64,000 nt of DNA, taken from the NCBI GenBank assembly GCA_018902545.1, contig JAHIQM010000019.1, positions 1-64,000 on the forward strand, in the 5' to 3' direction. The notes under the pieces are model-generated. The model did no database searches. It saw only the letters and a program-made list of their open reading frames with translations, and had not been told where the DNA came from. The position numbers and the translations under genes were made by a program. This document shows positions 1-8,082 of this stretch, one piece after another; position 1 is the stretch's first letter; each line of letters begins with the position of its first letter. The DNA comes from Pseudomonadota bacterium (GTDB lineage: Bacteria > Desulfobacterota > Desulfovibrionia > Desulfovibrionales > Desulfomicrobiaceae).

Positions 1-45
1 AGCGGTGCGTGAAAAACCGGCCATGTTCAGCGGGACATAATCCGT

Positions 46-212
46 AGGGGCGGACCTATGTGTCCGCCCTGCTGCGTGTCGGTCGGAATTGGGCGAACAC
101 GCAGGTTCGAAGAAGGGCGAACACGCAGATTCGAAGAAGGGCGAACACGCAGATTCGAAGAAGGGCGAACACGCAGATTCGAAGAAGGGCGAACACGCAG
201 GTTCGCCCCTAC
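46..212. repeat. 24-bp tandem repeats with REP-like inverted partner
   Basis: Four full 24-bp units starting GGGCGAACACGCAG lie at 91-186, followed by a partial unit to 205. The last unit runs into GTTCGCCCCTAC (201-212). Bases 46-70 (GTAGGGGCGGACCTATGTGT and following) are an imperfect reverse complement of that last unit plus its flank. The stretch therefore looks like one palindromic REP-type element whose right arm has been expanded in tandem. It lies just past the stop codon of the minus-strand methyltransferase gene. All six frames are open through it only because 24 is a multiple of three. Confidence 0.85.
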
Positions 213-961
213 GCCCCCCTGTCCTTGGCGATGCCGACGATCCGTTTCATCTGGCGGCACAGGCCCATGAGCAGGTTGTATTCGTTTACGCGCGGGTTGA
301 TGCGGTTGAAAAAGCGTTTCAGGGGCAGCATGAAATATTCGGGGTTATCCTTGTTGAGGAAGTCGATCTCGATCAGGGTCTCGCGCAGCTGGTTGAAGAG
401 GACTTCCCGCTCTTCGTTGTTGATGTGGCGCTCCTTGGGCTGCCCCGCCACCCCGAATGGTCTGGTCAGGGATTTCTTGAAGCACTCGTAGAGCACGACC
501 ATGACCGCCTGGCTCAGATTGAGCGAGGTCAGGTTCTCGGTGGTGGGGATGGTCAGGAGCTGGTTGCAGAGGTCGGTTTCCTCGTTGGTCATGCCCTTGT
601 CTTCGGGGCCGAAGACGATGGCTACCCTGCCCCCTGCGTTGCGTTGTTCGATGATGCGCGGGGCGGCCTCCTCCGGCGTCTGGATGGCCTGGCGCCATCC
701 GCCGGTCCTGGCCGTTGTGCCATAGGAAAAGGAATAGGGAGCCAGCGCCTCGGCCAGGGTCGGGTGAATGCGGACGCTTTTCAGCAGATGCCCGGCGTGA
801 TGGGTGGCCAGGGGCAGGGCTTTGTCCAGATCCCAGTTCAATGGTTCCACCAGCACGATCTGGCCGCAGCCCATGTTCAAGCAGGCCCGGGCCACCGAGC
901 CGATATTCTCCGGATACTTGGGTCTGCAGAGGATGACGTCGATGTTCTCAAGCATGTTCAT
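209..961 (-). CDS. trmJ: TrmJ-like tRNA/rRNA 2'-O-methyltransferase (SPOUT)
   Basis: This encodes a SAM-dependent SPOUT-class RNA 2'-O-methyltransferase of about 250 residues, likely cytoplasmic. In Escherichia coli, TrmJ modifies the wobble-adjacent position 32 of tRNAs. Visible family motifs are PENIGSVARAC near residue 20, VFGPEDKGM in the middle, and the knot region IPTTENLTSLNLSQAV, which forms the trefoil SAM site. The C-terminal stretch of about 80 residues is the usual helical extension of TrmJ. An in-frame TTG lies at 970 and further ATGs at 961 and 955. I chose 961 because GGA precedes it at a plausible distance, but 955 is equally possible. It stands apart from ychF by a repeat element. 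The exact RNA target cannot be told from sequence; the family call is firm. Confidence 0.85.
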   Translation of the reverse strand: MNMLENIDVILCRPKYPENIGSVARACLNMGCGQIVLVEPLNWDLDKALPLATHHAGHLLKSVRIHPTLAEALAPYSFSYGTTARTGGWRQAIQTPEEAAPRIIEQRNAGGRVAIVFGPEDKGMTNEETDLCNQLLTIPTTENLTSLNLSQAVMVVLYECFKKSLTRPFGVAGQPKERHINNEEREVLFNQLRETLIEIDFLNKDNPEYFMLPLKRFFNRINPRVNEYNLLMGLCRQMKRIVGIAKDRGA

Positions 962-976
962 CAAATCCAAAGGTTG

Positions 977-1096
977 AGGCCGTTCAAAACCCGTTGCGGC
1001 AAGGCGCGAGTCGATTTTGAAGGGTGAAGTGAAGCCGACTCCATGAGCTCTTCAAAATCGGGGAGCAACGCAGTCCAGAACGGGTTTTGGGCGACC
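977..1096. repeat. Intergenic hairpin element, copy C of GGCCGTTC family
   Basis: This nested imperfect palindrome fills the trmJ-ychF gap. The outer arms are CCGTTCAAAACCCGTTGCG (980-998) against CAACGC...AACGGGTTTTGGGCG (1075-1093). An inner pair, CGATTTTGAAG and CTTCAAAATCG, faces it. The left end GGCCGTTCAAAA matches the right end (reverse complement) of the element at 42807-42916, so I place it in the same dispersed family. It may also terminate ychF transcription, but no long U-run is visible. Confidence 0.6.
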
Positions 1097-1098
1097 TC

Positions 1099-2199
1099 CT
1101 AGACGTTGAAGAGGAAATGCACCACATCGCCGTCTTTTAAGACGTATTCCTTGCCCTCGACCCGCAGCACCCCGGCGGCGCGGCACTTGGCTTCCGTGCT
1201 GTGCTTGACGTAGTCGTCATAGGCGATGACCTCGGCTCGGATGAAGCCGCGCTCGAAGTCCGTGTGGATCACGCCCGCGCCCTGGGGAGCCTTGCAGCCC
1301 TGGCGGATGGTCCAGGCACGCACTTCCTTGGGTCCGGCCGTGAAGTAGGAGCACAGGCCGAGCATTTCGTAGCCAGTGCGGATGACCATATCCAGGCCCG
1401 ACTCGCTGACTCCGTACGAGGCCAGGAATTCCTGCGCTTCCTCTGGGGTCAGGCCAACCAGCTCTTCCTCGATGCGGGCCGAAATCTTCACGGCGCAGGC
1501 GCCCCGGGCAGTGGCCAGTTCACGGACCTTGGTCACGAAATGGTTGTCTTCGGCCAGCGCGACTTCATCCACGTTCATGCCGAAGATGACCGGCTTGAAG
1601 GTGATCAGCAGCAGGTCCTTGCGCAGTTCCGCACCCAGATCGCTCTTGAGCTCTTCCATTTCCGAGGCGGGCTTGCCCGTGTTCAGGTGGGCCGTGAGCC
1701 TCTGCAACAGGTCCAGCTGCGGAGCGAGGCGCTTGTCGGCCCTGAGCTGCTTGGACAGGCGTTCAGCCTTGCGCTCCACAGCCTGCAGGTCGGCCAGGAT
1801 AAGCTCCGTGTCGATGACCTCGATGTCGCGGATGGGGTCCACGGACCCGTCCACATGGATGACGTCGTCATTCTCGAAGCAGCGCACCACATGCAGGATG
1901 GCGTCACATTCGCGGATGTTGGCCAGGAACTGGTTGCCGAGCCCCTCGCCCTGGCTCGCGCCTTTGACCAGCCCGGCGATGTCGATGAAGTCCACCGTGG
2001 CCTGGATGAGCTTCTGCGAATTCACCAGCTCGACGAGCTTTGCCAGGCGCGGGTCCGGCACCGGGACCACGGCCTTGTTGGGCTCGATGGTGCAGAATGG
2101 GTAGTTGGCGCTTTCGGCATTCTGGGCCTTGGTCAGCGCGTTAAAAAGAGTGGATTTGCCCACGTTGGGCAGACCCACGATGCCTATGCTCAGTCCCAT
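1099..2199 (-). CDS. ychF: Redox-regulated ATPase/GTPase YchF (Obg family)
   Basis: This is a 366-residue P-loop NTPase of the Obg/YchF family, a ribosome-associated protein that prefers ATP in most bacteria and dampens oxidative stress responses. The P-loop GLPNVGKST is at residues 8-16, the G3 region DIAGLVKGAS is near 73, the G4-type NVDE is in the second half, and a C-terminal TGS-type domain ends in GDVVHFLFNV. The length is normal for the family. GGAGATATC directly precedes the ATG at 2199, giving a clear start. It is transcribed alone, divergently from the aminotransferase. Confidence 0.95.
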   Translation of the reverse strand: MGLSIGIVGLPNVGKSTLFNALTKAQNAESANYPFCTIEPNKAVVPVPDPRLAKLVELVNSQKLIQATVDFIDIAGLVKGASQGEGLGNQFLANIRECDAILHVVRCFENDDVIHVDGSVDPIRDIEVIDTELILADLQAVERKAERLSKQLRADKRLAPQLDLLQRLTAHLNTGKPASEMEELKSDLGAELRKDLLLITFKPVIFGMNVDEVALAEDNHFVTKVRELATARGACAVKISARIEEELVGLTPEEAQEFLASYGVSESGLDMVIRTGYEMLGLCSYFTAGPKEVRAWTIRQGCKAPQGAGVIHTDFERGFIRAEVIAYDDYVKHSTEAKCRAAGVLRVEGKEYVLKDGDVVHFLFNV

Positions 2200-2620
2200 G
2201 ATATCTCCTTCATTCCCGTCCTGTCAGCAGGGTCGCAAGCGAGGTCCCGTCAGGCGCAAGGCGCGTCGCTCTTGCGCAGTGGACTCTTATGCCGGCTGGC
2301 GTCTGTATGGTGGGAATGGTTTGCGTGCGAATTGCCCCGCGACCGTCTCCCGGCCGCAAGGTGGCGAACCCATAATATGATCGTCCCCATGACGCAAGAC
2401 GAGATATGGCGGGACAATTGCGGGGCGCAGGCTGGCCTGGTTGGGGTTTGCAGGCGGGATACACCGGATAAGTGGAAATGATTGTGGCCGGTTTCGAGGC
2501 AAAGTGGAAAAAATCGTTACCACTTCCGAGGGATTGCCGCCCTGGCCCAGATGGAAGGATTTGAGCTTTCCCGCGAAGGAGTATAAGCCGCCCGTAACAC
2601 GAATCGCGAGGGGGAAATTT
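2200..2620 (+). other. Divergent intergenic region with leader stem-loop
   Basis: About 420 bp without a convincing gene lies between ychF and the aminotransferase. The downstream part can fold as GGCAA(2498-2502)-AGTGG(2503-2507) ... CCACT(2520-2524) ... TTGCC(2534-2538), about 80 nt before the aminotransferase start. This suggests a structured 5' leader. I do not recognise it as a known riboswitch class. Promoters for both genes must lie here, but I cannot place them with confidence. Confidence 0.3.
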
Positions 2621-3775
2621 ATGAACGAATGCCGCATCAACCCATGCTGCCAGGACCTGAGTTCCTTCAAGGTCATGGACGTACTGGAGCGGGCCTGTGC
2701 GCTGGAGAAACAGGGACGGGACATCGTGCACCTGCAGATCGGCGAGCCCGACTTCGACACGCCCGAGTGCGTCAAGGACGCCGCCTGCAAGGCCATCCGC
2801 GACGGGCGCTGCCAATATACCCATTCCCTGGGCATCATCGAGCTGCGCGAGGCCATCTGTGCGCACTATCACTCCAAATACGGCGTTGAGGTCCATCCCG
2901 ATCAGGTGCTTGTCACTGCGGGCACCTCGCCGTCCATGCTGATGGTCTTTTCGCTCCTGCTCCAGCCAGGCGATCGGGTGCTGCTCTCGGACCCAAGCTA
3001 TGCCTGCTATCCCAATTTCATCCGCTTCACCGGCGCGGTGCCCGATTTCGTGCCCGTGCGCGAGGAAGACGGTTTCCAGTTCCGCGTGGACAAGGTCAAG
3101 GAACGCATGGGCGAGGACGTGCGGGGCATCCTGGTCAATTCGCCCTCCAACCCCACGGGAACGCTGGTCAGTCCCGAAGTATACTGCGGCCTGGCGGAGC
3201 TCGGCGTGCCGCTTTTCTCCGATGAGATCTATCACGGCCTGGTCTACGAGGGGCAGGAGCGCACGGCCCTTGAGTTCACGGACAACTGCTTTGTCTTCAA
3301 CGGCTTCTCCAAACTCTACGCCATGACCGGCTGGCGGCTCGGCTATGTCATCGCGCCCCGGATTTATATGAAGCGGCTGCAGACCATGCAGCAGAATTTT
3401 TTCCTGTGCACCAGCTCCATCGCCCAGTGGGCCGGGCTGGCCGCCCTGACCCAGGCCGGGGACGACGTGGCGCGCATGAAGGCCGTCTACGACCAGCGCC
3501 GCCGGTACATGATCGACCGTCTTCGGGAACTGGGATTTGGCATCAAGGTCGAGCCCACGGGGGCCTTCTACGTGTTTGCCAACGCCAAGAAATACACGAA
3601 TGATTCCATGCAGTTCACCTTCGATCTGCTGGAGAGGGCCGGAGTCGGCGTGGCGCCGGGCGTGGATTTTGGGCCGGGAGGCGAAGGCTACATCCGCTTT
3701 TCCTACGCCAACTCCATCGAGACCATCGAAGAGGGCATGCGCCGTCTTGAAAAATATCTGGGAGGATTGAAATGA
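2621..3775 (+). CDS. PLP-dependent class I/II aminotransferase
   Basis: This is a fold-type I aminotransferase of 384 residues in the AspC/AlaT-like group. It has the substrate-side IGEPDFDTP motif near residue 40, the VNSPSNPTGT loop, the SDEIYHGLVYEG segment, and the PLP lysine K231 in GFSKLYAMTGWRLGY. The C-terminal Arg that binds the substrate carboxylate is in GYIRFSYA. The reading frame is open upstream, but the ATG at 2621 is preceded by GAGGGG and begins just before the conserved fold, so I chose it. It overlaps the next gene by four bases (ATGA), which couples a small ferredoxin to it. The exact amino donor and acceptor are not decided by sequence; aspartate, alanine or branched substrates are possible. 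Confidence 0.9.
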   Translation: MNECRINPCCQDLSSFKVMDVLERACALEKQGRDIVHLQIGEPDFDTPECVKDAACKAIRDGRCQYTHSLGIIELREAICAHYHSKYGVEVHPDQVLVTAGTSPSMLMVFSLLLQPGDRVLLSDPSYACYPNFIRFTGAVPDFVPVREEDGFQFRVDKVKERMGEDVRGILVNSPSNPTGTLVSPEVYCGLAELGVPLFSDEIYHGLVYEGQERTALEFTDNCFVFNGFSKLYAMTGWRLGYVIAPRIYMKRLQTMQQNFFLCTSSIAQWAGLAALTQAGDDVARMKAVYDQRRRYMIDRLRELGFGIKVEPTGAFYVFANAKKYTNDSMQFTFDLLERAGVGVAPGVDFGPGGEGYIRFSYANSIETIEEGMRRLEKYLGGLK

Positions 3776-3966
3776 ACATGGTCGAAGTGGCCCTGAACCG
3801 GCCCTGCTGTTCCGGATGTCTGGCCTGCGTGGAGCTGGCGCCGGAGATTTTCGCCTACGACGAAGACGCCCACGTCGCCGTGATCCTGCAAAACCCCTGC
3901 GAAGAGGACCTGGCCCGCAAGACCGTGTCCTACTGTCCGGACGACTGCATCGAGATCATCGAATAA
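3772..3966 (+). CDS. Small 4Fe-4S ferredoxin
   Basis: This is a 64-residue acidic ferredoxin. The cluster ligands are probably C13, C16 and C19 of the CSGCLAC run (next to C12) and a later Cys in YCPDDCIEI. The spacing resembles monocluster Fd of the CxxCxxC...C type. The start overlaps the aminotransferase stop (ATGA), so the two are made together. A role as electron carrier for an enzyme encoded elsewhere is likely; there is no visible redox enzyme in this pair. It is followed at once by a strong hairpin terminator. Confidence 0.85.
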   Translation: MNMVEVALNRPCCSGCLACVELAPEIFAYDEDAHVAVILQNPCEEDLARKTVSYCPDDCIEIIE

Positions 3967-3989
3967 GTGTTGGCCTTTATGGAAAATCG

Positions 3990-4020
3990 AAAGGGGCGCG
4001 CCGAATCGGAGCGCCCCTTT
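3990..4020 (+). terminator. Rho-independent terminator after ferredoxin
   Basis: Stem AAAGGGGCGC (3990-3999) pairs with GCGCCCCTTT (4011-4020) around an 11-nt loop, and the T-rich 3' side follows the ferredoxin stop by about 25 bp. Confidence 0.85.
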
Positions 4021-4117
4021 CTCATATGGTCCGTCGCGATCGGTCCAAGCTTGACTGCACGTCTTGCCTCCTTATCAAGACTTTTTGTTATTTAATCTGA
4101 AAATTTCGGAGGCAGTC

Positions 4118-5317
4118 ATGACCGCCATTTCGACCGATACTCTGGCCAACATCCTGTTCCGCCTGCACTGGGAAGAGCATGGGGTGCGCCACGAAGACAG
4201 TTTCTATGCCCAGAACGTGAACCTGTGGCGGGACGTTTTTCCTGCCGGGCTTGAAAGGGAGATTCTGGGAATGAAGGTGGGAGAGTCCCGTCATGTCGAT
4301 CTGTGTCCCGGAGCGCATGTGGCGGTGCGCGACATGCGCAAAGTCCTGACCGTGCCGCGCAAGGAGTTCAAGGTCGCGCCCTCCCTGCCGGATATCGTCC
4401 CGCTCCAGGGCCGCTTTTATCCCCAAGGTGTGCTGCGCGGAGTGCCGGGCATTTATCAGCAAAACGTCCAGCCCTTTCGCATCATCACCATGGACCAGAA
4501 CACGTTGACCGTTGATCTCAATCACCCCATGGCCGACGCGGAACTGAAACTGGAGATCACCGCCCTTGATGTCTGGCCCAAGTCGGCGGAGTTCGGCGGT
4601 CAGTGTCAGGACTGGATCTGCGCCATTACCGACGGGCTAGGCCTGAAGCGCAGGGCGAGGAATGGCACTGATTTCGGGCTGGGTGCGCCCTTGGACAAGC
4701 CGTTGGGGGAAAATGACGCAGCATTTTACTCTACGCCGCGCAAGGTGGCCCATGTGGATAGCCAGGCGGAAAAGAATATCGCCAAAGTCTATTCGCACCT
4801 TTTACCCGGCAGGAAAAGGGTTCTGGACCTCATGGCCGGCTGGCAGTCTCATCTTCCGGATGGTGTCACGGCCACGGGCCTGGGCATGAACGAGGAGGAG
4901 ATGAACGAGAATCCGGCCCTGTCGTCCCACGTGGTTCATGACCTGAACGCCGACCAGGCCCTGCCTTTCGCAGACTCAGCTTTTGACGCCGTGATCTGCA
5001 GCCTGTCCGTGGAATACCTGACCCGGCCCCTGGAGGTCTTCCGCGAGATCGCGCGCGTGCTGGAACCAGGCGGGCTGTGCGTCATGGTCTTTTCGCATCG
5101 CTGGTTTCCGGATCAGGCCGTACGGATTTGGACCGAGCTGCACGAGTTCGAGCGGACCGGGCTGGTCACGGAGTATTTTCGAGACAGTGGACTCTTCAAG
5201 GATTTGACCACTCTCTCGGAGCGCGGCTGGCCCAGACCTATGGACGCGCGGGATCGCTATTATCCCCTGATCCAGCATTCGGATCCGGTGCATGCGGTCT
5301 GGGCAGTGAGGCCCTGA
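4118..5317 (+). CDS. SlyD-like FKBP domain fused to SAM methyltransferase
   Basis: This is a 399-residue two-domain protein. Residues 1 to about 160 resemble SlyD/FKBP-type prolyl isomerases: an early FPAGLE...MKVGESRHV segment, then GRFYPQGVL, PFRIITMD and VDLNHPMAD, which correspond to the SlyD flap and the conserved (D)xNHPLAG strand. Residues from about 205 onward form a class I methyltransferase: KRVLDLMAGWQSH stands at motif I, followed by DLNADQALPFADSAFDAVICSLSVEYLTRP and an EIARVLEPGGLCVMVF segment typical of Methyltransf_11. The methyltransferase glycine loop is unusual (DLMAGWQS rather than DxGxGxG). GGAGG precedes the ATG at 4118. The protein is probably cytoplasmic, with an unknown substrate. 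The gene stands alone between two terminators. Confidence 0.8.
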   Translation: MTAISTDTLANILFRLHWEEHGVRHEDSFYAQNVNLWRDVFPAGLEREILGMKVGESRHVDLCPGAHVAVRDMRKVLTVPRKEFKVAPSLPDIVPLQGRFYPQGVLRGVPGIYQQNVQPFRIITMDQNTLTVDLNHPMADAELKLEITALDVWPKSAEFGGQCQDWICAITDGLGLKRRARNGTDFGLGAPLDKPLGENDAAFYSTPRKVAHVDSQAEKNIAKVYSHLLPGRKRVLDLMAGWQSHLPDGVTATGLGMNEEEMNENPALSSHVVHDLNADQALPFADSAFDAVICSLSVEYLTRPLEVFREIARVLEPGGLCVMVFSHRWFPDQAVRIWTELHEFERTGLVTEYFRDSGLFKDLTTLSERGWPRPMDARDRYYPLIQHSDPVHAVWAVRP

Positions 5318-5359
5318 CAACTCGACTGACGCCTCCATGACTCGGGGGGGTGAATGAAA

Positions 5360-5389
5360 AATGGCCGCATCCTTTTGTTTGCGGCCATT
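5360..5389. terminator. Bidirectional hairpin between convergent genes
   Basis: AATGGCCGC (5360-5368) pairs with GCGGCCATT (5381-5389). On the minus strand the stem is followed by TTTTTCATT, on the plus strand by ATC only, so it ends the peptidase transcript better than the methyltransferase transcript. Confidence 0.65.
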
Positions 5390-5410
5390 ATCATGTGCGC
5401 AGAGGGTGGC

Positions 5411-5441
5411 AATTCAAGATTCAAGATGCGACCCCGCTTCT
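5411..5441 (+). repeat. Solo copy of RAYT-associated end sequence
   Basis: ATTCAAGATTCAAGATGCG followed by ACCCCGCTTCT (5412-5441) matches the right border of the transposase unit at 9203-9250, which has ATTCAAGAATCAAGATCTG and then also GACCCCGCTTCT. It is a lone end without a transposase. Confidence 0.6.
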
Positions 5442-5518
5442 CGCTTTTTTGATGGAAGGCCTGATTTCTTGCTGTCCACCGTCCTTCTATTGAGATGCCA
5501 AACCGACCCTTCCGGCTT

Positions 5519-6505
5519 CTACATGACCCGTGTCCCCAAGGTTCGGACGGCCTCGAACACGGCCACAGCGACCTGAGCCATGCGCCGGTAGTCCAGTTTC
5601 TCGGGGGTGTCTTCGGGGGTATGGTAGTAGGGGTTGCGGTAGAAGGCCGTGTCGGTGACCATGAGGGACGGGATGCCGTGGGGCCAGTAGTTCATGTGGT
5701 CAGACAGGTCGATGCCCGGAACGAAGGACGGGGAGCGCAGGGAATGGATGGGCATTTCGGTGGTCCCCTTCATGGCGGCCTTGACCGCCCTGATCCAGTC
5801 GCTCTGATCCCAGCGGCTGACCACGGCGATGAAGTCTCCCCGGCCAGGGTACATCAGGCGCAAGAGCGGCGACGGGTAGCCTTGGGAGCCCGGTGCGTCG
5901 CTGAAGAAGCCGACCATCTCGAGCACGATGACACCCAGACAGGCTGTTCCGCCCTTCGCGACGCTGGCCGCGTGCACGGCGCTGCCCATCAGCGGCGTGC
6001 CGAAGAAGGGCGGTTCCTCCAGGCTGTAGGCCACGAGGTCGACGGCCAGGCCCGGGGCATGGGCGCCGATGAGTTCCGCCAGCGCCAGGAGCACGGCCAC
6101 GCCGCTGGCGTTGTCGTCGGCCCCGGGCAACTTCCCGAAGGTGTCGTAGTGCGCCCCGACCACGATGCGGGGAGCGCCGCCGATCCCAAACCGACCGATG
6201 ACGTTCCGGTATTCCCGCCCCTGAACGGCGAACTCCTGAACTTCCACCTCTGCCCCGGCTTGCCTGAAGCGCAGGGCGATGAAGTCCGCGCACCTGTCCA
6301 GGTTTTCGGTATGCAGCCAGTCGCGCGGGTGGAAGCGAGTGGTCAGCGTCTCCACATCCTCGCGCAGCCGAAGCTGCCAGGTCTCGACGGAAGAGGGGGA
6401 GGCGCCCCCCAGCATGGGCTGGGCCAGGAGGAGCCAGCCGATGCCCGCGGCGGCGAGCAGCGCGAGGACAATGCCGATGATCATGGTCGGGTATCTCGGT
6501 GTCAT
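5519..6505 (-). CDS. Membrane-anchored M28 family zinc aminopeptidase
   Basis: This is a 328-residue metallopeptidase of family M28. An N-terminal hydrophobic segment (residues 8-30) with no Cys lipobox suggests a signal anchor, so the catalytic domain faces the periplasm. The two-zinc site is complete: HYD in VVGAHYDTFGK, ADDNASGVA with the bridging Asp, LEEPPF with the catalytic Glu and ligand, and the last His in YYHTPEDTPEKL. M28 enzymes release N-terminal residues from peptides. It is convergent with the FKBP-methyltransferase gene and has no operon partners. Confidence 0.9.
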   Translation of the reverse strand: MTPRYPTMIIGIVLALLAAAGIGWLLLAQPMLGGASPSSVETWQLRLREDVETLTTRFHPRDWLHTENLDRCADFIALRFRQAGAEVEVQEFAVQGREYRNVIGRFGIGGAPRIVVGAHYDTFGKLPGADDNASGVAVLLALAELIGAHAPGLAVDLVAYSLEEPPFFGTPLMGSAVHAASVAKGGTACLGVIVLEMVGFFSDAPGSQGYPSPLLRLMYPGRGDFIAVVSRWDQSDWIRAVKAAMKGTTEMPIHSLRSPSFVPGIDLSDHMNYWPHGIPSLMVTDTAFYRNPYYHTPEDTPEKLDYRRMAQVAVAVFEAVRTLGTRVM

Positions 6506-6603
6506 GGTTTTTGACGACTGATTTTCATGCGCGCTTTCAAGATTGAGTGAGAACCGTATCTCAAGTTTTGACTGCGTTGAAAAGAGTCGGGCAGGTCACC
6601 CCC

Positions 6604-7227
6604 TTAATAGTCTGGCTTCCAATTCTGTCTCAAATCATTGCGAATCTCTTCAAGCGACTTAGTTGAGTGTAGGTCAGAGTAATTCTGTGTGATATGATTT
6701 TTCAAATGAACAACCCAATAATCGATAGACATAGTTAATACATCTTCAATGAATTTTTTGTCTTTGCCTGCATCTATCCCAACATATCCATTACCTGCGA
6801 CATATGTTTCGTGTCGAATAACAATCGTTGGATCATTGGTGAGATGGTTGAAAGGTGGTTTTTGGCGTAATTCAAAATTTCCATTAACATTCAGGATGAG
6901 AACGTTACTTACTGAGTCATTACCTAATGTTATTGTTTCTCTTAGCTGTTCAAATGTAGGTTCTGACGGATATAGTCGCCGAAATACCCTTGATGAAAAA
7001 TTGAGCTGTTCATGATTTGTTGGCCACATGCGCGGATCAATATCATAAGTAATTCCTTCAAGTTTAATTGTTTTTTTACAATAACTTCGTGAAGTGATTT
7101 CATATGCACGCTTAGTAGTAAAGTCGTTTGTCATAAGTTCTTGATTTTCTGCCGTGTTTCTCCATGATTCATCTTTTTGCAATCTATAACAGACTCCAAT
7201 GCCTTCCAATTCGAGTGTAAATAACAT
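6604..7227 (-). CDS. Unknown AT-rich protein
   Basis: This is a 207-residue protein with no motif I recognise. It is soluble, has no signal peptide, is rich in Asn, Thr and aromatic residues, and contains the segments AYEITSRSYCKKTIK and YVAGNGYVGIDAGKDK. A longer frame opens at 7254, but GGAG sits seven bases before the ATG at 7227, so I chose that start. The gene is much richer in AT than its GC-rich neighbours, which suggests recent acquisition. Nothing around it gives a function. Confidence 0.6.
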   Translation of the reverse strand: MLFTLELEGIGVCYRLQKDESWRNTAENQELMTNDFTTKRAYEITSRSYCKKTIKLEGITYDIDPRMWPTNHEQLNFSSRVFRRLYPSEPTFEQLRETITLGNDSVSNVLILNVNGNFELRQKPPFNHLTNDPTIVIRHETYVAGNGYVGIDAGKDKKFIEDVLTMSIDYWVVHLKNHITQNYSDLHSTKSLEEIRNDLRQNWKPDY

Positions 7228-7564
7228 ATTTTCTCCATTGTGGAAACTCCACAACGATCCGTTCGGTTTTTTAACCGAGTTCTTTCACAAGACGGCGCTC
7301 AATATTCTGCGCACATACTCTTCCAGCGTGTCATTGCGAATGGTTCAGTCAATGAAATCTCAGAGCTTGCCATCGGGGATCGTGGTGATGACTTGCTGAT
7401 TTTGCGGTGCCATTATTTTCACATGCTGTTGGCAAAATTTATTAATTCTTAAACAATTTATTCACATAAGCGCAACAATTTATTATTTATAGATATCTAT
7501 GTGTACTTTTTGCATAATATCAATACATATATTTTTGCATATAACTTAATGCGTCTGTATTTCA

Positions 7565-7793
7565 CTATGAGATTTTATACGTAGATAGTTCTAGTAAAGT
7601 GTGGAGTTGTTTTTCAATTTTTGGGGCTATACTGATATCCTCGAATCGGTCTTGCGCTGCCTGTTGGGCGGCGGGGAGTCCGTAGGTAGTAGGGACAATG
7701 GGATCGTCGGTGACCAGTTCGGAGCCCCCACGGAGATCGATATCCACGGGGGCTTCGAGTTTTTCGACGCGGTGAAGTTCAATTGAACGTTGC
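7565..7793 (-). pseudogene. Possible 3' remnant of an interrupted gene
   Basis: The minus-strand frame that ends at 7565 reads like genuine protein over about 70 residues, with segments such as RVEKLEAPVDIDLRGG and ELVTDDPIVPTTYGLP. Upstream it turns into Cys/Arg/Gly-rich nonsense exactly where the first hairpin element begins (near 7800). This fits a gene whose 5' part was lost or displaced by that element. I do not recognise the family, and chance is not excluded. Confidence 0.3.
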
Positions 7794-7820
7794 CCGCCGC
7801 AGGCATGCTTTTGACGGGAA

Positions 7821-7994
7821 ACGCATTCCGTCGCGGGCCGGGCAAGGCCTGCCGGAACTCCGTCGCGGTCCTCGTAATGCTCCCGGCCTTGTGTTTTGGG
7901 CAGGGGAGAGAGCATTGTCCGCCAGACGGCCGGGAAGCAAACGATGCCTGGCTCGGTCAAACAGCACAACCCTGCCCGGCCCGCGACGGAACGC
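7821..7994. repeat. Hairpin element, copy 1 (about 174 bp)
   Basis: The left arm ATTCCGTCGCGGGCCGGGCA (7825-7844) pairs with the right arm TGCCCGGCCCGCGACGGAAC (7973-7992). The middle (CTCGTAATGCTCCCGGCC and GGCCGGGAAGCAAACGATGC) holds a second inverted pair around GGCCGGGA. Copy 2 at 8083-8260 has the same order of parts with changed but still complementary arms. Confidence 0.75.
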
Positions 7995-8082
7995 TTGATC
8001 AATGAGGGGTGAGGAAAGAAATATGTGATTGGGGTGCAGGGACGCGTCCCCTGCCCGCCACCGCATGTTTTTTTGTTGGGAA

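Noticed and set aside
91-205. CRISPR array
   Set aside because: The 24-bp units abut each other with no unique spacers.
89-1027. Plus-strand frame with repeated GEHADSKK peptides
   Set aside because: The peptide repeats come from the 24-bp DNA repeats, and the rest is antisense to the trmJ-like gene.
2210-3235. Long minus-strand open frame opposite the aminotransferase
   Set aside because: It lies antisense to a clear aminotransferase and encodes no recognisable protein; open antisense frames are common in GC-rich genes.
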